Source of the DNA: Candidatus Iainarchaeum sp.
Lineage (GTDB): Archaea > Iainarchaeota > Iainarchaeia > Iainarchaeales > DTGL01
Assembly: GCA_017608575.1 (NCBI GenBank)
Contig: JAFCFP010000003.1
Location: forward strand, 1 to 36,620
Length of the DNA stretch: 36,620 bases
Reading direction: 5' to 3'
A program made the position numbers and the translations under genes. Below the pieces are notes generated by a model that was not told the DNA's origin, did no database searches, and was given only the letters and a program-made list of their open reading frames with translations. Below, one piece after another: positions 25,701-36,200 of this stretch. Numbering within the stretch: position 1 is the stretch's first letter; every line of letters starts with the position of its first letter.

Positions 25701-28700
25701 GGTGTTTCTGTTTCAATTTTGGTGCAGGTTCCCTTGCAACAACGCGAGGTGTTTGAAGCGCTTATTAATGGCTCAGAGCACTCATAGCCCTTTGGGCACT
25801 TTATGCCGCCTTTTTCTTCACAGGATGGACCAATTGCATAAAACGGTCTGCCAAGAGATACTGCCTGCATGCCGCCATAAACAAGCCCAATTATTCCAGT
25901 AACAAAACCACTCCTTATTGCCTTGCATAAATTCTTTTCATTGAATTTTACTGTTCCTGAAACCCTTTTGCTTGGACAACTGTTTATTATTTTTCCAACA
26001 TCAAATCCATCATATGGGTTATTCGGATCATCGTAAATATCGTATTCATAACGGTTTAATTTAATGCAGCCCTCTGTGGGCTCTATTAGCACTCTTATAA
26101 GTTTTGCAACTTCAAATTCGTTCTTTCCAGCTGCCCTGAATTTAACATAAATTGGATACTGTCCCGGAATTCTTTCCTCTGAAAGCACTGTGACAGTGTG
26201 AGAGTCATTGCTTCCCATTGTTATTTCCTTGCTTCCCACATTCAATTCCGAAATTATTCTCAAATCAACCTTTCCACCGCAGTCACCAGTGCTTATTTCA
26301 AAAGAGCCTTCCTCGTTTGGTTTTAATTTAATGAGGTCTTTGCTGAACCTCAAGCAAGAGTCCAGTGACACAACGGTTATTTCAACATCAATTGAATCCT
26401 GAAGCAATTGTTCTCCTGAAGCGGTTGGATTTTTTGCCTGCACCACAATTGTGGCTTTTGCGGTTCCAAAATTGCCTCCATCTGGAATGAATGAAAGCAA
26501 TGCAGGCAATGATTCTTCCTTTCCAATGCTTTTCCTGATTATTTTGAAAAAACTTGGTCTTATTTCAAGGGAGTTTTCACCCTTAATGCCTATTTTGAAT
26601 TCACCCAAGTGATTGCTATTCCATTCAATTTTAGCGCTTAAATCCTGCAATTCAATCGGCTTTCCGTTCACAGTGCAATTGTTTGAAATTGTCACATCTG
26701 CATTCCTTGGAGAAACCTCGGTTGCGTCCTTCCAGGAATGCTTGCTCAAAGAAAAACAAGCAGTATCATCAACTTCTCCGCCAAGTCCAATAACAACACT
26801 CAATGGCCTTTCAATAATCCATGTTTTTCCCGAAGAAAAAACCCTTGCAGTGAATTTTCCCTTAAGGGTTTTTGTTTCCTTTACCGATTTGCCGAAATCA
26901 GTAAGGAACATTTTGAGGGAAATATTCTTTGAGCTGTTTGCTGGAATGTTTTCTCCAGCATACTCGGAGTAAAGCCATTGGCCTGTTTTTTCAGTATCAA
27001 TTAATCCTTCAAAGTCTCCAGTAACATCCAACAACTCTATTTTTAGGTCAAGGCTCGTTTTGTTCCTTAAAAGAACATTCAGGCTTTTTTCAGGAGAGGT
27101 TTGTGCATTCAATGTAATGTTCAAATTAGATGGTTCAACTTCTAAAATCTGGTCGTCCACTGAAAGCGTTTTCTCAAAAGGCATATAGTTTGCTTTTTGC
27201 ACGACAAGCGAAAGTTTTTCTCCCGGAGTGAGCACTGGCATGATAACATCAGCAATTCCAAAGAATGTAGTGGTTTCATTTCCAAGCACTGAACCAAAGC
27301 GGTCCACTACTTTAACCGAAGCACCCTCTATTTCAAGCTCGCTTGCCTTGTCAAGTACTTTCACTGTCAGGGTTTGTTCTACCCCGCTTGGCAACAATCC
27401 AATGTCTTCAACATATTCTCCATCTTTTTTAAATTTAACACTCAACTCGTTTGCTGCAGCGCTGTCAATCACTATTTCTTTTTCAAACACAATGCTGTAA
27501 CGGGAATGCACCTGAATCAAGAGCGATGAAGAAATTGCCGATTTTGGAGTGAAATAAATTGTTCCTGAAACATCCTTGCTTGGAGTTAGGTCTCCTATTT
27601 CCACCCAGTCAAGAATGGAAGAGTTAGCATTTCCTTCAATTTTGTCACCCTGAGGGCCAATTATTTGGTATTCTCCAATCAGTATTGCTGAATCCTTTGT
27701 CAAAACACGGATTTTTGCATTGTCAAATATATCGCTTTCAAATGGACTGTCATTCAATATTTTAAAAGACAACTTGTATTGTTTTCCAACAATTGCTCCG
27801 AATGAATCCGATACAGGTTGCATTATTTCATCTTCAATGTCCAAAATGCTTCCAGCAAAACACCACTTGTCAGTGCAAAGTGTTTCAATTCCAACTTGGA
27901 ACAGCTTGACATCAGTGTTTGCATACAACTCTCTTTCTGTTTCAGTTGATCCAAGCGAGTTATCTTCCGGGTCTCTTACAATCTCTCCATTGTCTGTTTC
28001 AGCCCATGCCCTCCAATAAATTGGCACTTGTTGCCCCTGTTTGGTTATATCCTTTACCTTTATTTTTACCTCAACGTCAAATTTTCCACTGTTGAATTTT
28101 CCCCATTTGAAATTAATCCATTTAGCTCCGTCAGCTGTTTTAAACCTTGAATCAAAATCAAAGCCTTCATCCGGGTTATAAGAAGTGCCTTTTGAAATTA
28201 TTGGAGCAGCTGGTGCATTATAGCCTTTAATGAAAACCATGTCCTTTTCCATCGTGTTTTCCTTTCCAGTGCGCACATGCAATCCAATGAATTTATAATC
28301 CTTGTTTTCAGGGATTCTTATCTGGAATTTTGCAGTGTATTCTTGACCAGCTCCAAGGATTGTTGCCTTTTGGTTTCCCTTAAAAAGCCCCAAGAATTTT
28401 GCCTTCATTTCACCGCTTATTATTTTTGGTTCAAGCATTACTTCAATTTCCTTTGTTGAATTGGCTGGAATTTTAACAGAACTCGAAGTATAATCAGTAT
28501 AACCATCCTTTGAAACTACAACAAACACTTCTTCTCCGGCTTTTTCAGTGAATTCAATCCAACCGTTTTCATCCTGCACTGGCATTGGGCCCTTTAAGAG
28601 CTTGTTGTCGACTGCCCTTTTGAGTGCAACATCCGCAAAAGGCAATGGTTGCATTTCATCATCGAGCACCCTAACGCGGAGTTTTCCATTTGGAATAGTC

Positions 28701-30229
28701 ATGCTCACATTATAAACAACCTTTTGGGATTCCCTGCGTATAAATTTCTTTTTATCACTCCATCCGCTCACGCTGCCCTTGAATGCAAAAACCATGTATG
28801 TTCCGGTTTCAACGCCTTTGAATTCAGCTTCACCGTTAATATCAGTAAGCAAGTTTTTGAATCCTACTGCATAGCCGTGTTCATCATAAAGTCCAACAGT
28901 TGCGTGTTCTATTCCTCGGCCTGTTTCATCAATTACTCTTGCTAAAAGAATTCCCCCACAGTCGCCAGTGTACTTTTTTATTTTCACTTCAATTATTTCA
29001 TTGCTTTTTCTCACATTTTCCAGTCTTTGAATGCAGTAATCCTCATGGTTTACTATTAAAATATAGCCAATGTCTTCATGAATATTAAATTCCACTACGC
29101 CGTTTTGCGGTGTTTCCTTGTAGAATACTTGCTGGTTGCCTTTCTTGAATGTAACTCCAGCATTCTTCACTGGTCTGTTTGTGCGTTCATCAATTACCCT
29201 TACTTTAATGCTTCCAATAACCCTTTCCTCCAATTCCAGTTCTGTTCTCACCGTTCCTTTTGCCTCCAAGTCAAATGGAAGTGATTCTTTAACACTGAAT
29301 CGCTGGGTTGCAAGGCTTCTCACAAAGTATTTTCCGGGAGAAACAGTAAATTCAACCTGCCCTGTTGTAGTATTCTGGCTGTCGACTCTAATGCCGTCAG
29401 CCGAGCCAGTGTCCTTGTAAAGATAAACAGTTAATTCTTCGCCGGTAATCAATTCACCGTGTGATTTAAGTGAAACAATTATTTTGCCTCTTTCATCCTC
29501 TGCCTCTGAAAGAAAAATTGTTCCATTATTGGTTACTTCCTCTGAAAGCTTTTTTTCATAGCCCGCAGCGGAAACATTAACCTTCAAATGCCCACAGTTC
29601 TTTGGAACAGCCACTTCCACTGTACCGTTTTCAGAGAATATTCCCGCAGGGTTTTCAGCGTCTTCATTAGAGCACTGGAATTCAATCCACGCCCTGTCAA
29701 TTGGCTGGAAAAGCTTTTCGTCCATTATTTTGAACTTGACATACTCAAATGCCTTTTCTTCCACCAATTCCACTACTTTTTCAAACACTGGCTTGTTTAA
29801 AACAAACGAGCCCTCAAATGGCTTTGGAGAATAACCTTCTTTTTCAATGGAAATATACACCCTGCTTCCCAGGGGGATTTTTATTTTCTCTGTTTTGCCG
29901 TCCTCCGCAGTCAATAGGAATTTTTTAATGGTACCAGCTTCAAGGTCAACTCCAATGCCCTTTAATGGATTTCCCTGCTGGTCTTTAACCATTACCACGA
30001 GTTCAGATGTGGCAGTTGGAAGAGGCCCCTGTGTAAGAACAAACATCAAGCCAAGAGCAATTAAAACAAAAACCACAAGCAAAAGCAATGCAAAGGAGGG
30101 CACAACACTGTCAATTTTATCCACTATCTTGTAAAGTATGCGTGAATTAATCCTGTCAATTAACCTATAATACCTGTCCTCCAGGTGGAAGTACAGGTCC
30201 CTTGCAGAATCAACAATTCCCATTTTCAT
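22721..30229 (-). CDS. Giant N-anchored surface protein B (2,502 aa)
   Basis: A 43-residue cytoplasmic head (with ARDLYFHLED) precedes a membrane segment (about 44-65). Extracellular beta-sandwich repeats run from about 75 to 590, for example GSIKVRVIDERTNRPVKNAG. The shared middle domain is at about 600-790 (AGQEYTAKFQI, YWRAWAE, ELYANT). Ig-like regions follow. Around 1430-1600 there is a hydrophobic stretch, a Cys-rich unit (KCPKGYECSEP, RCCKGTC), a Pro/Ser/Thr/Glu-rich linker (about 1503-1563) and a second Cys-rich unit (DNCCVGGTC). The C-terminal module carries TYCDATQFSIEL (about 1901), FYYMPFDGLVG (about 2215) and FFWNP 30 residues from the end. The ATG has GGGGT 5 nt upstream and a TATA-like box at 30261-30270. 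It is a paralogue of giants A and C; the surface role is inferred. Confidence 0.88.
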   Translation of the reverse strand: MKMGIVDSARDLYFHLEDRYYRLIDRINSRILYKIVDKIDSVVPSFALLLLVVFVLIALGLMFVLTQGPLPTATSELVVMVKDQQGNPLKGIGVDLEAGTIKKFLLTAEDGKTEKIKIPLGSRVYISIEKEGYSPKPFEGSFVLNKPVFEKVVELVEEKAFEYVKFKIMDEKLFQPIDRAWIEFQCSNEDAENPAGIFSENGTVEVAVPKNCGHLKVNVSAAGYEKKLSEEVTNNGTIFLSEAEDERGKIIVSLKSHGELITGEELTVYLYKDTGSADGIRVDSQNTTTGQVEFTVSPGKYFVRSLATQRFSVKESLPFDLEAKGTVRTELELEERVIGSIKVRVIDERTNRPVKNAGVTFKKGNQQVFYKETPQNGVVEFNIHEDIGYILIVNHEDYCIQRLENVRKSNEIIEVKIKKYTGDCGGILLARVIDETGRGIEHATVGLYDEHGYAVGFKNLLTDINGEAEFKGVETGTYMVFAFKGSVSGWSDKKKFIRRESQKVVYNVSMTIPNGKLRVRVLDDEMQPLPFADVALKRAVDNKLLKGPMPVQDENGWIEFTEKAGEEVFVVVSKDGYTDYTSSSVKIPANSTKEIEVMLEPKIISGEMKAKFLGLFKGNQKATILGAGQEYTAKFQIRIPENKDYKFIGLHVRTGKENTMEKDMVFIKGYNAPAAPIISKGTSYNPDEGFDFDSRFKTADGAKWINFKWGKFNSGKFDVEVKIKVKDITKQGQQVPIYWRAWAETDNGEIVRDPEDNSLGSTETERELYANTDVKLFQVGIETLCTDKWCFAGSILDIEDEIMQPVSDSFGAIVGKQYKLSFKILNDSPFESDIFDNAKIRVLTKDSAILIGEYQIIGPQGDKIEGNANSSILDWVEIGDLTPSKDVSGTIYFTPKSAISSSLLIQVHSRYSIVFEKEIVIDSAAANELSVKFKKDGEYVEDIGLLPSGVEQTLTVKVLDKASELEIEGASVKVVDRFGSVLGNETTTFFGIADVIMPVLTPGEKLSLVVQKANYMPFEKTLSVDDQILEVEPSNLNITLNAQTSPEKSLNVLLRNKTSLDLKIELLDVTGDFEGLIDTEKTGQWLYSEYAGENIPANSSKNISLKMFLTDFGKSVKETKTLKGKFTARVFSSGKTWIIERPLSVVIGLGGEVDDTACFSLSKHSWKDATEVSPRNADVTISNNCTVNGKPIELQDLSAKIEWNSNHLGEFKIGIKGENSLEIRPSFFKIIRKSIGKEESLPALLSFIPDGGNFGTAKATIVVQAKNPTASGEQLLQDSIDVEITVVSLDSCLRFSKDLIKLKPNEEGSFEISTGDCGGKVDLRIISELNVGSKEITMGSNDSHTVTVLSEERIPGQYPIYVKFRAAGKNEFEVAKLIRVLIEPTEGCIKLNRYEYDIYDDPNNPYDGFDVGKIINSCPSKRVSGTVKFNEKNLCKAIRSGFVTGIIGLVYGGMQAVSLGRPFYAIGPSCEEKGGIKCPKGYECSEPLISASNTSRCCKGTCTKIETETPATSTNTANTSNPSNETVNEPAIEPSPSPETSSEEASPETGTGGSEVIPPSENPTDQSEGSNELLTCSEMGGVPCDAGQCEKKTCGQTCTWSVIPMVKALDTDNCCVGGTCVPTGIMAKERPVFGSRTGLMAFAGIDVGSVLGPLAESLGNIINVDNMWEGLLVGWVAGSAYNYLVVQNAGTITFDVVADDLAITALRILYPSGREDRDAPGISIEMSNEKTEKTEGLEFGRKETEIIFQNSGGVTQENPVSPIYRILKVEGERRDYETTYAPGGSEEISNVWDVLNSLWDAVNVFDNCEETGYSQEEAESFAADGSNLTVKSADKYFQKFHLQFNSYKPEEPEPVNIPGESCKIGTRIGKTGAEAMPKILLKWNWNAISMDTCDEGAGETYCDATQFSIELLKKIHRIDELLAGKTFTCPSESGVLEDVSQALSDREEDVAITRVKVEKDGKKAKVIATIESNNNKEMQVETIIQLVKESDGSVVECPDGVLSIDLISRSTAECSFENLGEGLYSVNVSINPLLNTCTEECKNLDTGNDSLNAKLNVGSSSNAFRVCEPYSTSRLSDFLKANPGNAALEEAMKLSNFKALLIRDGYTKDFRNDFDEFCENDFFGTPAYYSTEGGGLSQYFTNNDLMSFKSYFIERNNFIPEGKYQVNIDIVYKDDSWSLFREGEPNATIEVELSRLDTPRPNSPFYYMPFDGLVGVKTENGRQGYGVNFREESPATLKINNDPSQLIYSSTIAHSSPVQGGWVYTNRIDDFRTLNNTRRGVILDVVRNPDLEETTINLSPSKATPIILKVSGGKSDKAFAFYSVTVDGEPQQVGSYLTTWTGIGKHCYDFEDNEMTETYQETPDLHGGVGMTECAGSFSTSSYGLEWCNIKRKGNVFLKTMFFTPLESESILKAVEGMDSMSFISPSSNATNQVYLNGIVSQNIESIESILQLVEAGEVCVTGYGNEVRTTFFWNPEKVLENTLGQTMESVPQQCIAPFTEE
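23550..23617 (-). repeat. DNA patch shared with giant A (copy 2)
   Basis: This is the partner of 16525-16593. The identity includes third codon positions, so it is not explained by protein conservation alone. Confidence 0.85.
25540..25745 (-). other. Cys-rich motif and Pro/Ser/Thr/Glu-rich linker inside giant B
   Basis: The CCKGTC end of a Cys-rich unit (about 25728-25745) is followed by a 60-residue low-complexity stretch of Thr, Ser, Asn, Pro and Glu (25540-25720). A second unit with CxxGTC lies further on. Such linkers in surface proteins are extended and often glycosylated. Neither giant A nor giant C has this insert. Confidence 0.75.
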
Positions 30230-30260
30230 TACCCCGACTCATTTTTTTTAATCCTACCCA

Positions 30261-30270
30261 TTTATTTATT
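30261..30270 (-). promoter_or_regulatory. TATA-like box ahead of giant B
   Basis: The minus strand reads AATAAATAAA in the 65-nt gap between giants C and B. A start near 30239 would leave a leader of about 10 nt holding GGGGT. Giant B may therefore have its own promoter. Confidence 0.4.
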
Positions 30271-30294
30271 GCTTCTTTACTTTATTAAACGTTT

Positions 30295-33200
30295 TTACGG
30301 CTTCAAATCCTCCAATATTTGTGGATTCCACCATAGCACAAGTTTTCCATTGTCCGGTTTAACGCAGACTTCGCTGCTTTTAATTCCCTGCACAAAGAAC
30401 TTAAATGACGGTGGCTTAAAATTGTCAGCTGAAACATTAATGAAAACCGCTCCGCCGGAGATCCCCTTAACTTTATCAGTGCTTCCAATCCTGCCATCAA
30501 ATGTTTTTGCCTTTATTTGCGTTTCTTCCTCTGCGCACACTAATTCGAGTGGCAAATCAACAGCTTTTCTTTCAAAAGGCATGAAAGCCAAAGCAATCCA
30601 TTTGCCGGGTTCTTGCATTTTTACTTTTGCCATTTTTCTTTGCCCAACCCATTCAGAGCAAAACTCATAATTTGAACCATCATATGTTCCAAGCGAATCG
30701 GTTTCCTTTTTATCCTCTCCAATCCACCAAGTGAACAATTTTTGTGCATTTCCATAAAATTCATCAAATTTTCTGTCAAAGCGGTAAAAGACAGTGTTCT
30801 CCAAGCCGTCATTCCATGACAACTCCAATCCAACAGGTAGTGAAGGCAAGTACTTTATTGCCTTATTCTCCAAATCAATTTCCATTACTTTGCCTGGGCT
30901 TTCCATTGAACCTTGCAGTTCCGGGAATCCATCCACAAAGTTAATCTCCATTTTAGTCTTTCCGGATGCAACACTGTTTTCCGGAACAGTCTTCAATGCA
31001 GCATGCCCATTGGCTTGAGCCGAATCATAAAAGTAATAAATTTCCTTGTCACTGTTCTTTTCAAACACTACTCCATAATCTACATCGCTTTCCTCTGAAG
31101 CAAGCAATCCCTCGCTGGCATCAAATGGCAAATAAAAGAAGGGATTTTTTGCATAGTTTTCATTCAATTCATTAATCCCTTTATCCAATGCCAGTTTTAT
31201 TTTGTACGACTTAACCTTTATTCTGTCACCATCAATAAAAACAGTTGGCGTAACCTTGAAATAATACTTTCCGGTTTGCACTTCAGTGCCCAGCGCATTA
31301 GAGAATTCGGAAGTGCTTTCATCAAACGAGGCATAATTCTCAAACTCCAATTCAGAGGAATCCAAATCAAACGAATAGTTTCCATAATCAATGAAGTTTT
31401 CCACAAAGTTCGGGGAATAATTATCACTTATAAGGAACGCGCTGTTAATTGCAGTAGTGTGGTTGTCAATGCATTCACTGCAATCAGCCAATTCATTCAA
31501 TTCAGTTGCCTTCCCAATCACGAGCTCTTTTGTTGCATCGCTTAAATTATTCTTGTTAATCACTCCAACCTTGAATTCAATGCCAGAATAAAGCTTTTTG
31601 ACAAAATCAAGCCATTGCCCTCTTGAATGTTTTTTGGTTGTAAAATTTGAAAACTGGATTGAAAAGCCGTCTTCGTTTTCCGGAGCAAGAGCAATTGAAA
31701 CAAGGCCCTTGTGCAATTCCTTAAAGTCATTAAATGCAATAACCCAAGCGCCCAAATCCATATTCTGCTTGAATATTGCCTTATCACTGCCCACCAATTC
31801 AGTCCAAACCTCGTTGTCATTAATGCTTCTCGTAATGCCCACAATGTTTTCCGCTCCAAAATCGCTTCCATAGCATTCAATGAATTCTGCCTCAATGCCT
31901 TCAAGCGAAGAAGTTGGATTGCCTGTGGATGAAATTAATTCCTCAAGTGTGTGCTTTAAGGCGGAAGCATTAGAGCAATCTTTTTTCACTGGCTCAAGCA
32001 ACGAGTCATTGTCTTTCATAAAGAACAGGAATTCCCTGCCGGTTTTTTCCTCTTTAATGGTTGTCTGCTTTTTTGAAAACCTGAAAAGGTTGCCGGGCTC
32101 CGGCACAAAGCCGTTTTTGAGCACTCTGGCATATTCAGGGAATTGGTTTATTTTTTTCACTGTTTCCTGCACTCTTGCAATTTTATGCCTCAATGAAAGC
32201 ATGAATTGCACGCCATCACAATAATAGCCAGTACTGCCAGAAACAACACATGAATTCTCTCCAAAGTCATCCTCTTTCCAAGAAAAAGCCAAGTGATTAA
32301 AACCATAATCGTTGAAGGCTTTTTCACCTGTTTCATCCTCAGTGCAAGGGCTAAAGCCAGCGAATGTTTCAGCGCCCTCAGGCCTCAGCACTTTAACAGT
32401 TGAATGGTTTTTCTCAGAACAATCCCATTTATCGCAGGCAATTGCGACACATTCATATTCCTGCCCTGTTCTCGTCAGAGTGCTTTTCAATGAAAGTGAA
32501 TTCTGTGAACCCTTTGAATGAGCAATAACCCTTCCATTATGCAACCAATTAATATCATAAGAAAGCCTGTCTCCTTCCGGGTCAACCGCTTTTGCAGTGC
32601 ACACAATGTCATTCTCTGTAAGCGGTTTTACTGGTTCAATTGTCAGCTCTGGTGCGCTTGGAGGGAGATTCTCTTTTGGCTTTCTTTCAGACAACCAATT
32701 CCACCACTTTGAAAAATCGTAAGGCACTTGGAATGAAACCTGCCTTGGAGCAAAGCTCTGCATTGCTGAATCTGGTAGCCTGTAAGGAATGAAAACAACT
32801 CCAGGGGAAGTAACTGAAAAATTGTTAACAATAATATTTCCCAGTTTTCCAAGCTCCATTGCGCTGTCAAAATCGTCAAAGTCTTCCTTTATTTTCTCCT
32901 TCAAATTGAAAGAAAATTCCATTACCTCAATTGTTTGGTTTTCTGACACCTTTACAGTGTGCGGTGGCATTGCATAAAAGTTTTCAATAAGCGGGCATTG
33001 TTCTTTTTGCTCGCCATTGCTTTGCGGCGAATAACACACAAAGTTTTGCGGTGAAAGCATTTCAAGCCTGAAACCATAATCATAACAGCGATTGAAGACT
33101 GTGCCCTTTGTTTTAAAAATTCCGAAAAAATTCGGCTTGAAAACAGTGGGTTCAATTGAAGGCATGCATTTCTGCATTAATTCATCCAAATTCACTACTT

Positions 33201-36200
33201 GCACATCAACCGATCCTATAAATTCAAAGTCATCCTTTGAAGAAAGCGTTCTCGCATTCACTCCCATGGAATAAGAACCGCTTTTTACACCGGCTTCAAC
33301 TCTGACATTTGAGCTTTTCCTTGGATTCAGCTCAATGGATTCCTTGTCCACAGAGAGTCCATCAGGCACATCAATGCTTATTTCAATAGTTTCATTGCAC
33401 TCGTTTTTAAGCTTGAATGAAGCGCTGCTGTTCGAAGACCACTGCGTCGCGGCTTCACTGCCTGAACTTGAACTCCAGCCATTCACTCCATAAAAGTTTT
33501 GAGGAGCAGAACCATACATTGAATAATCCCCAACACCGCTTGGATAGGTTGAAAACCCATATGGCTGGTATGGCTGCGAGGAATAGAAATAATTGCTTCC
33601 AAGAGCCCAGCCCAGATTGCTTGGCTGGGTTTTAATTTTTAATGGTTCAGTGGCTTCAATTTTAACGCATTTTGAAAGATTGCTCAAAGAAATGGTTGTT
33701 GAAATTCTTGCTTCAACTGATTCAGTTCCATTAAACGAATTGTGCTTTGCCCTTAAAACAACAGCTGGCATTGAATCAGCGCTTTTAATTGTTTTATTGG
33801 GCGAAAAAGAAACAAGCAGTGCTCCATTGAAGTTTCCCTTTAACTCTGGAGCAAGTAGAACGAATTCAGTGCCAAGCTCTTTTTCCTGTGCCTTTAAGTC
33901 ACTGCTTGAAACAAAAAAAGAGCCAACAGAATTATCAGCGCCCCAATCAATTCCTGCTTCCAAATCCCGCAATGAAACACTCTTGCCGTCAGCACTGCAA
34001 GCGTTTTTGAGTTTTACGCTTAGTTTTTTCTCTTCCCCGCCTGAAACAATCTCCCAAGAAACAGGTTCCACCAAAAGACAGTCCAGTGAATCAAGTTCCC
34101 CGCCAAGCAGAATTCTCACCCTCACAGGCACCTTGCTGAACCAGGTTTTGCCTGTTTTGCTGTTTGAAAGATAAAAGCCAATGCTTCCATGCAATATTTT
34201 TGTTTCGGTTAAATTCTTTCCCTTGTCAGTCAGCTTTGCAGTCAACTGAACAGGCAGTGATTCATTCAATGGCAGTTCCAATCCAATGAGTTTTTCAATT
34301 CCCCTAATTGAAACAAGTCCTGAAAGGGAATCGCTTATGCTCACGCCGGCAATTTCAAGCTTTACGGCAGTATCATTCAATAACTCCAAGTCAATCTGCT
34401 TGAAGTTCCTTTCATCAACCATTAAATCAAAATTAACCCTTTCTGGCTTTATGCTGATGATATCCTCGCTTATTTTAATAGTTTTTTTCAGTGTTCTATA
34501 ACCGTTCTTTTTCACTTCCACTTTTAATTCAGAACCAGCATTGGGTGCTTCAAGTTCAAATGCAAACACTCCAGAACTGTCTGTTGTTCCTTGCACCAAT
34601 TCATTTCCATTAAGGGAAAGCCTTACAAAAGCATTTGGTATTGCCTCGCCATCAACTGTTAAAACCTTGAACAATAACTGGTTGTCAATAAACGGCACAA
34701 CCTGTTTGGGGACAATTTCAAGTTTCAATTCTTCTCCGGCTCTTACATTCACTTTAACTGTTTTTGTGAAGTCATTTCCAGATTCATTTGAAAGCGATAT
34801 TTCAATCTGGTTGACTCCTTCTTTAATGGTTTCAAATTCAACGCTTGCAGAGATCGTGAGGTCCTGCGAAAGATTACCAATCTCTTTCAAAAATTCACTT
34901 GAATTTGCACTGCCCTCAATCTTTCTTCCAGTTGCATCAAATATCTTGTAATTTTTAAACAAAATGCCCTTTTCAGGGTTCTTTATGCTGAGAAACGCGT
35001 TTTTAAGTGTTCCGGCTGAAGAACGGTTAATGCGTAATCCAAGCGCATACTGGCTTGAAACATTAGCCGGAAAAGAATCAATTACAGCGCTCTTCAATCC
35101 TGTTTCCATGTCTTCAATGAAAACAATTGAGCAATAGCCCTCACTGCAGAGATTTGTTTGCCCGACAGTAAAAGACCTGTCATATGTTTTGGCATACAAG
35201 CCCTGTTTTTTTGGGCTTGAAGCATTATTTCCAAGCACTGCATCAATTGGATCCCTTTCATATCTGGCATTAACACCATAACCTCGGTAACTAATCTTTG
35301 TTTCCTCACCCATTGCCGCATTGTCTCTAATTTGTATTTCCACTAGCGCATTAAAAACACCCTTTGATGGCAAATGGTTTTTTCCCGGTTGGAATTCAAT
35401 TTCAGCCCATTTGGTGCTGCCAGTGCTTGTCCTGTCAGCACTGCTGCCCATTGGCGGAGAAAAAGTGGAGCCAGTTTTAATGCTTCCAACAGTGGAAATG
35501 CTCCTAATAAAAACAATGTCTTCTTCAACAGAGTTTGTTTTTCCCTCTTCGCTGTTGCCAGTGAGAACAAACAAACCGGCTTTTTCATAGCTTCTTGGTA
35601 ATACTACTTGCAGTAATGCTTTGTATGTTTCTCCTGCAGAAACGAAGTCACGCACTTCTTCGCCGTTAAGCGTCAGCTTCATTTTTGTTTCAATTTTTCC
35701 GGTTTCTCGCATTAATTCAGCTGTAATTTCCTTGGTTGAATTGTGCACTGGTACAACAGGAATTGAAGTAAACGGAAGGAAGCCATCTGCTTCGATTACA
35801 AAGAAAGCCTTTCGGTCAATTCTCACTGAAAACAATGCAGTGCCATCACTTGAGGTTTTCTTCTCTCCAATTTTTGCACCGCTAAAGGCATCAAATGCCT
35901 TGACTGTTGCATTTTGGACGCTTTGTCCTGAATCAAGCACTTTTACTGAAATGCTGCCTTCGCCTATAACCATTGTAACAGAAACGTTTACAAGTTCTCT
36001 TTCCTTGACAGTGAAATCATTGCTTGACACGCCGTCAAAGCCGTTCTTTGAACAGTACACATAATACTTTCCAGCTTCAATTGAGGGAAATTCAGCCATT
36101 CCATCCAAGCCAGTTATTGCTTCATAGCCAGTGAACTCTCCACTGGACAATTTTAATTCAACTTTTGCGTTTTCAACAGGTTTTCCCTTTTTGTCAACAA

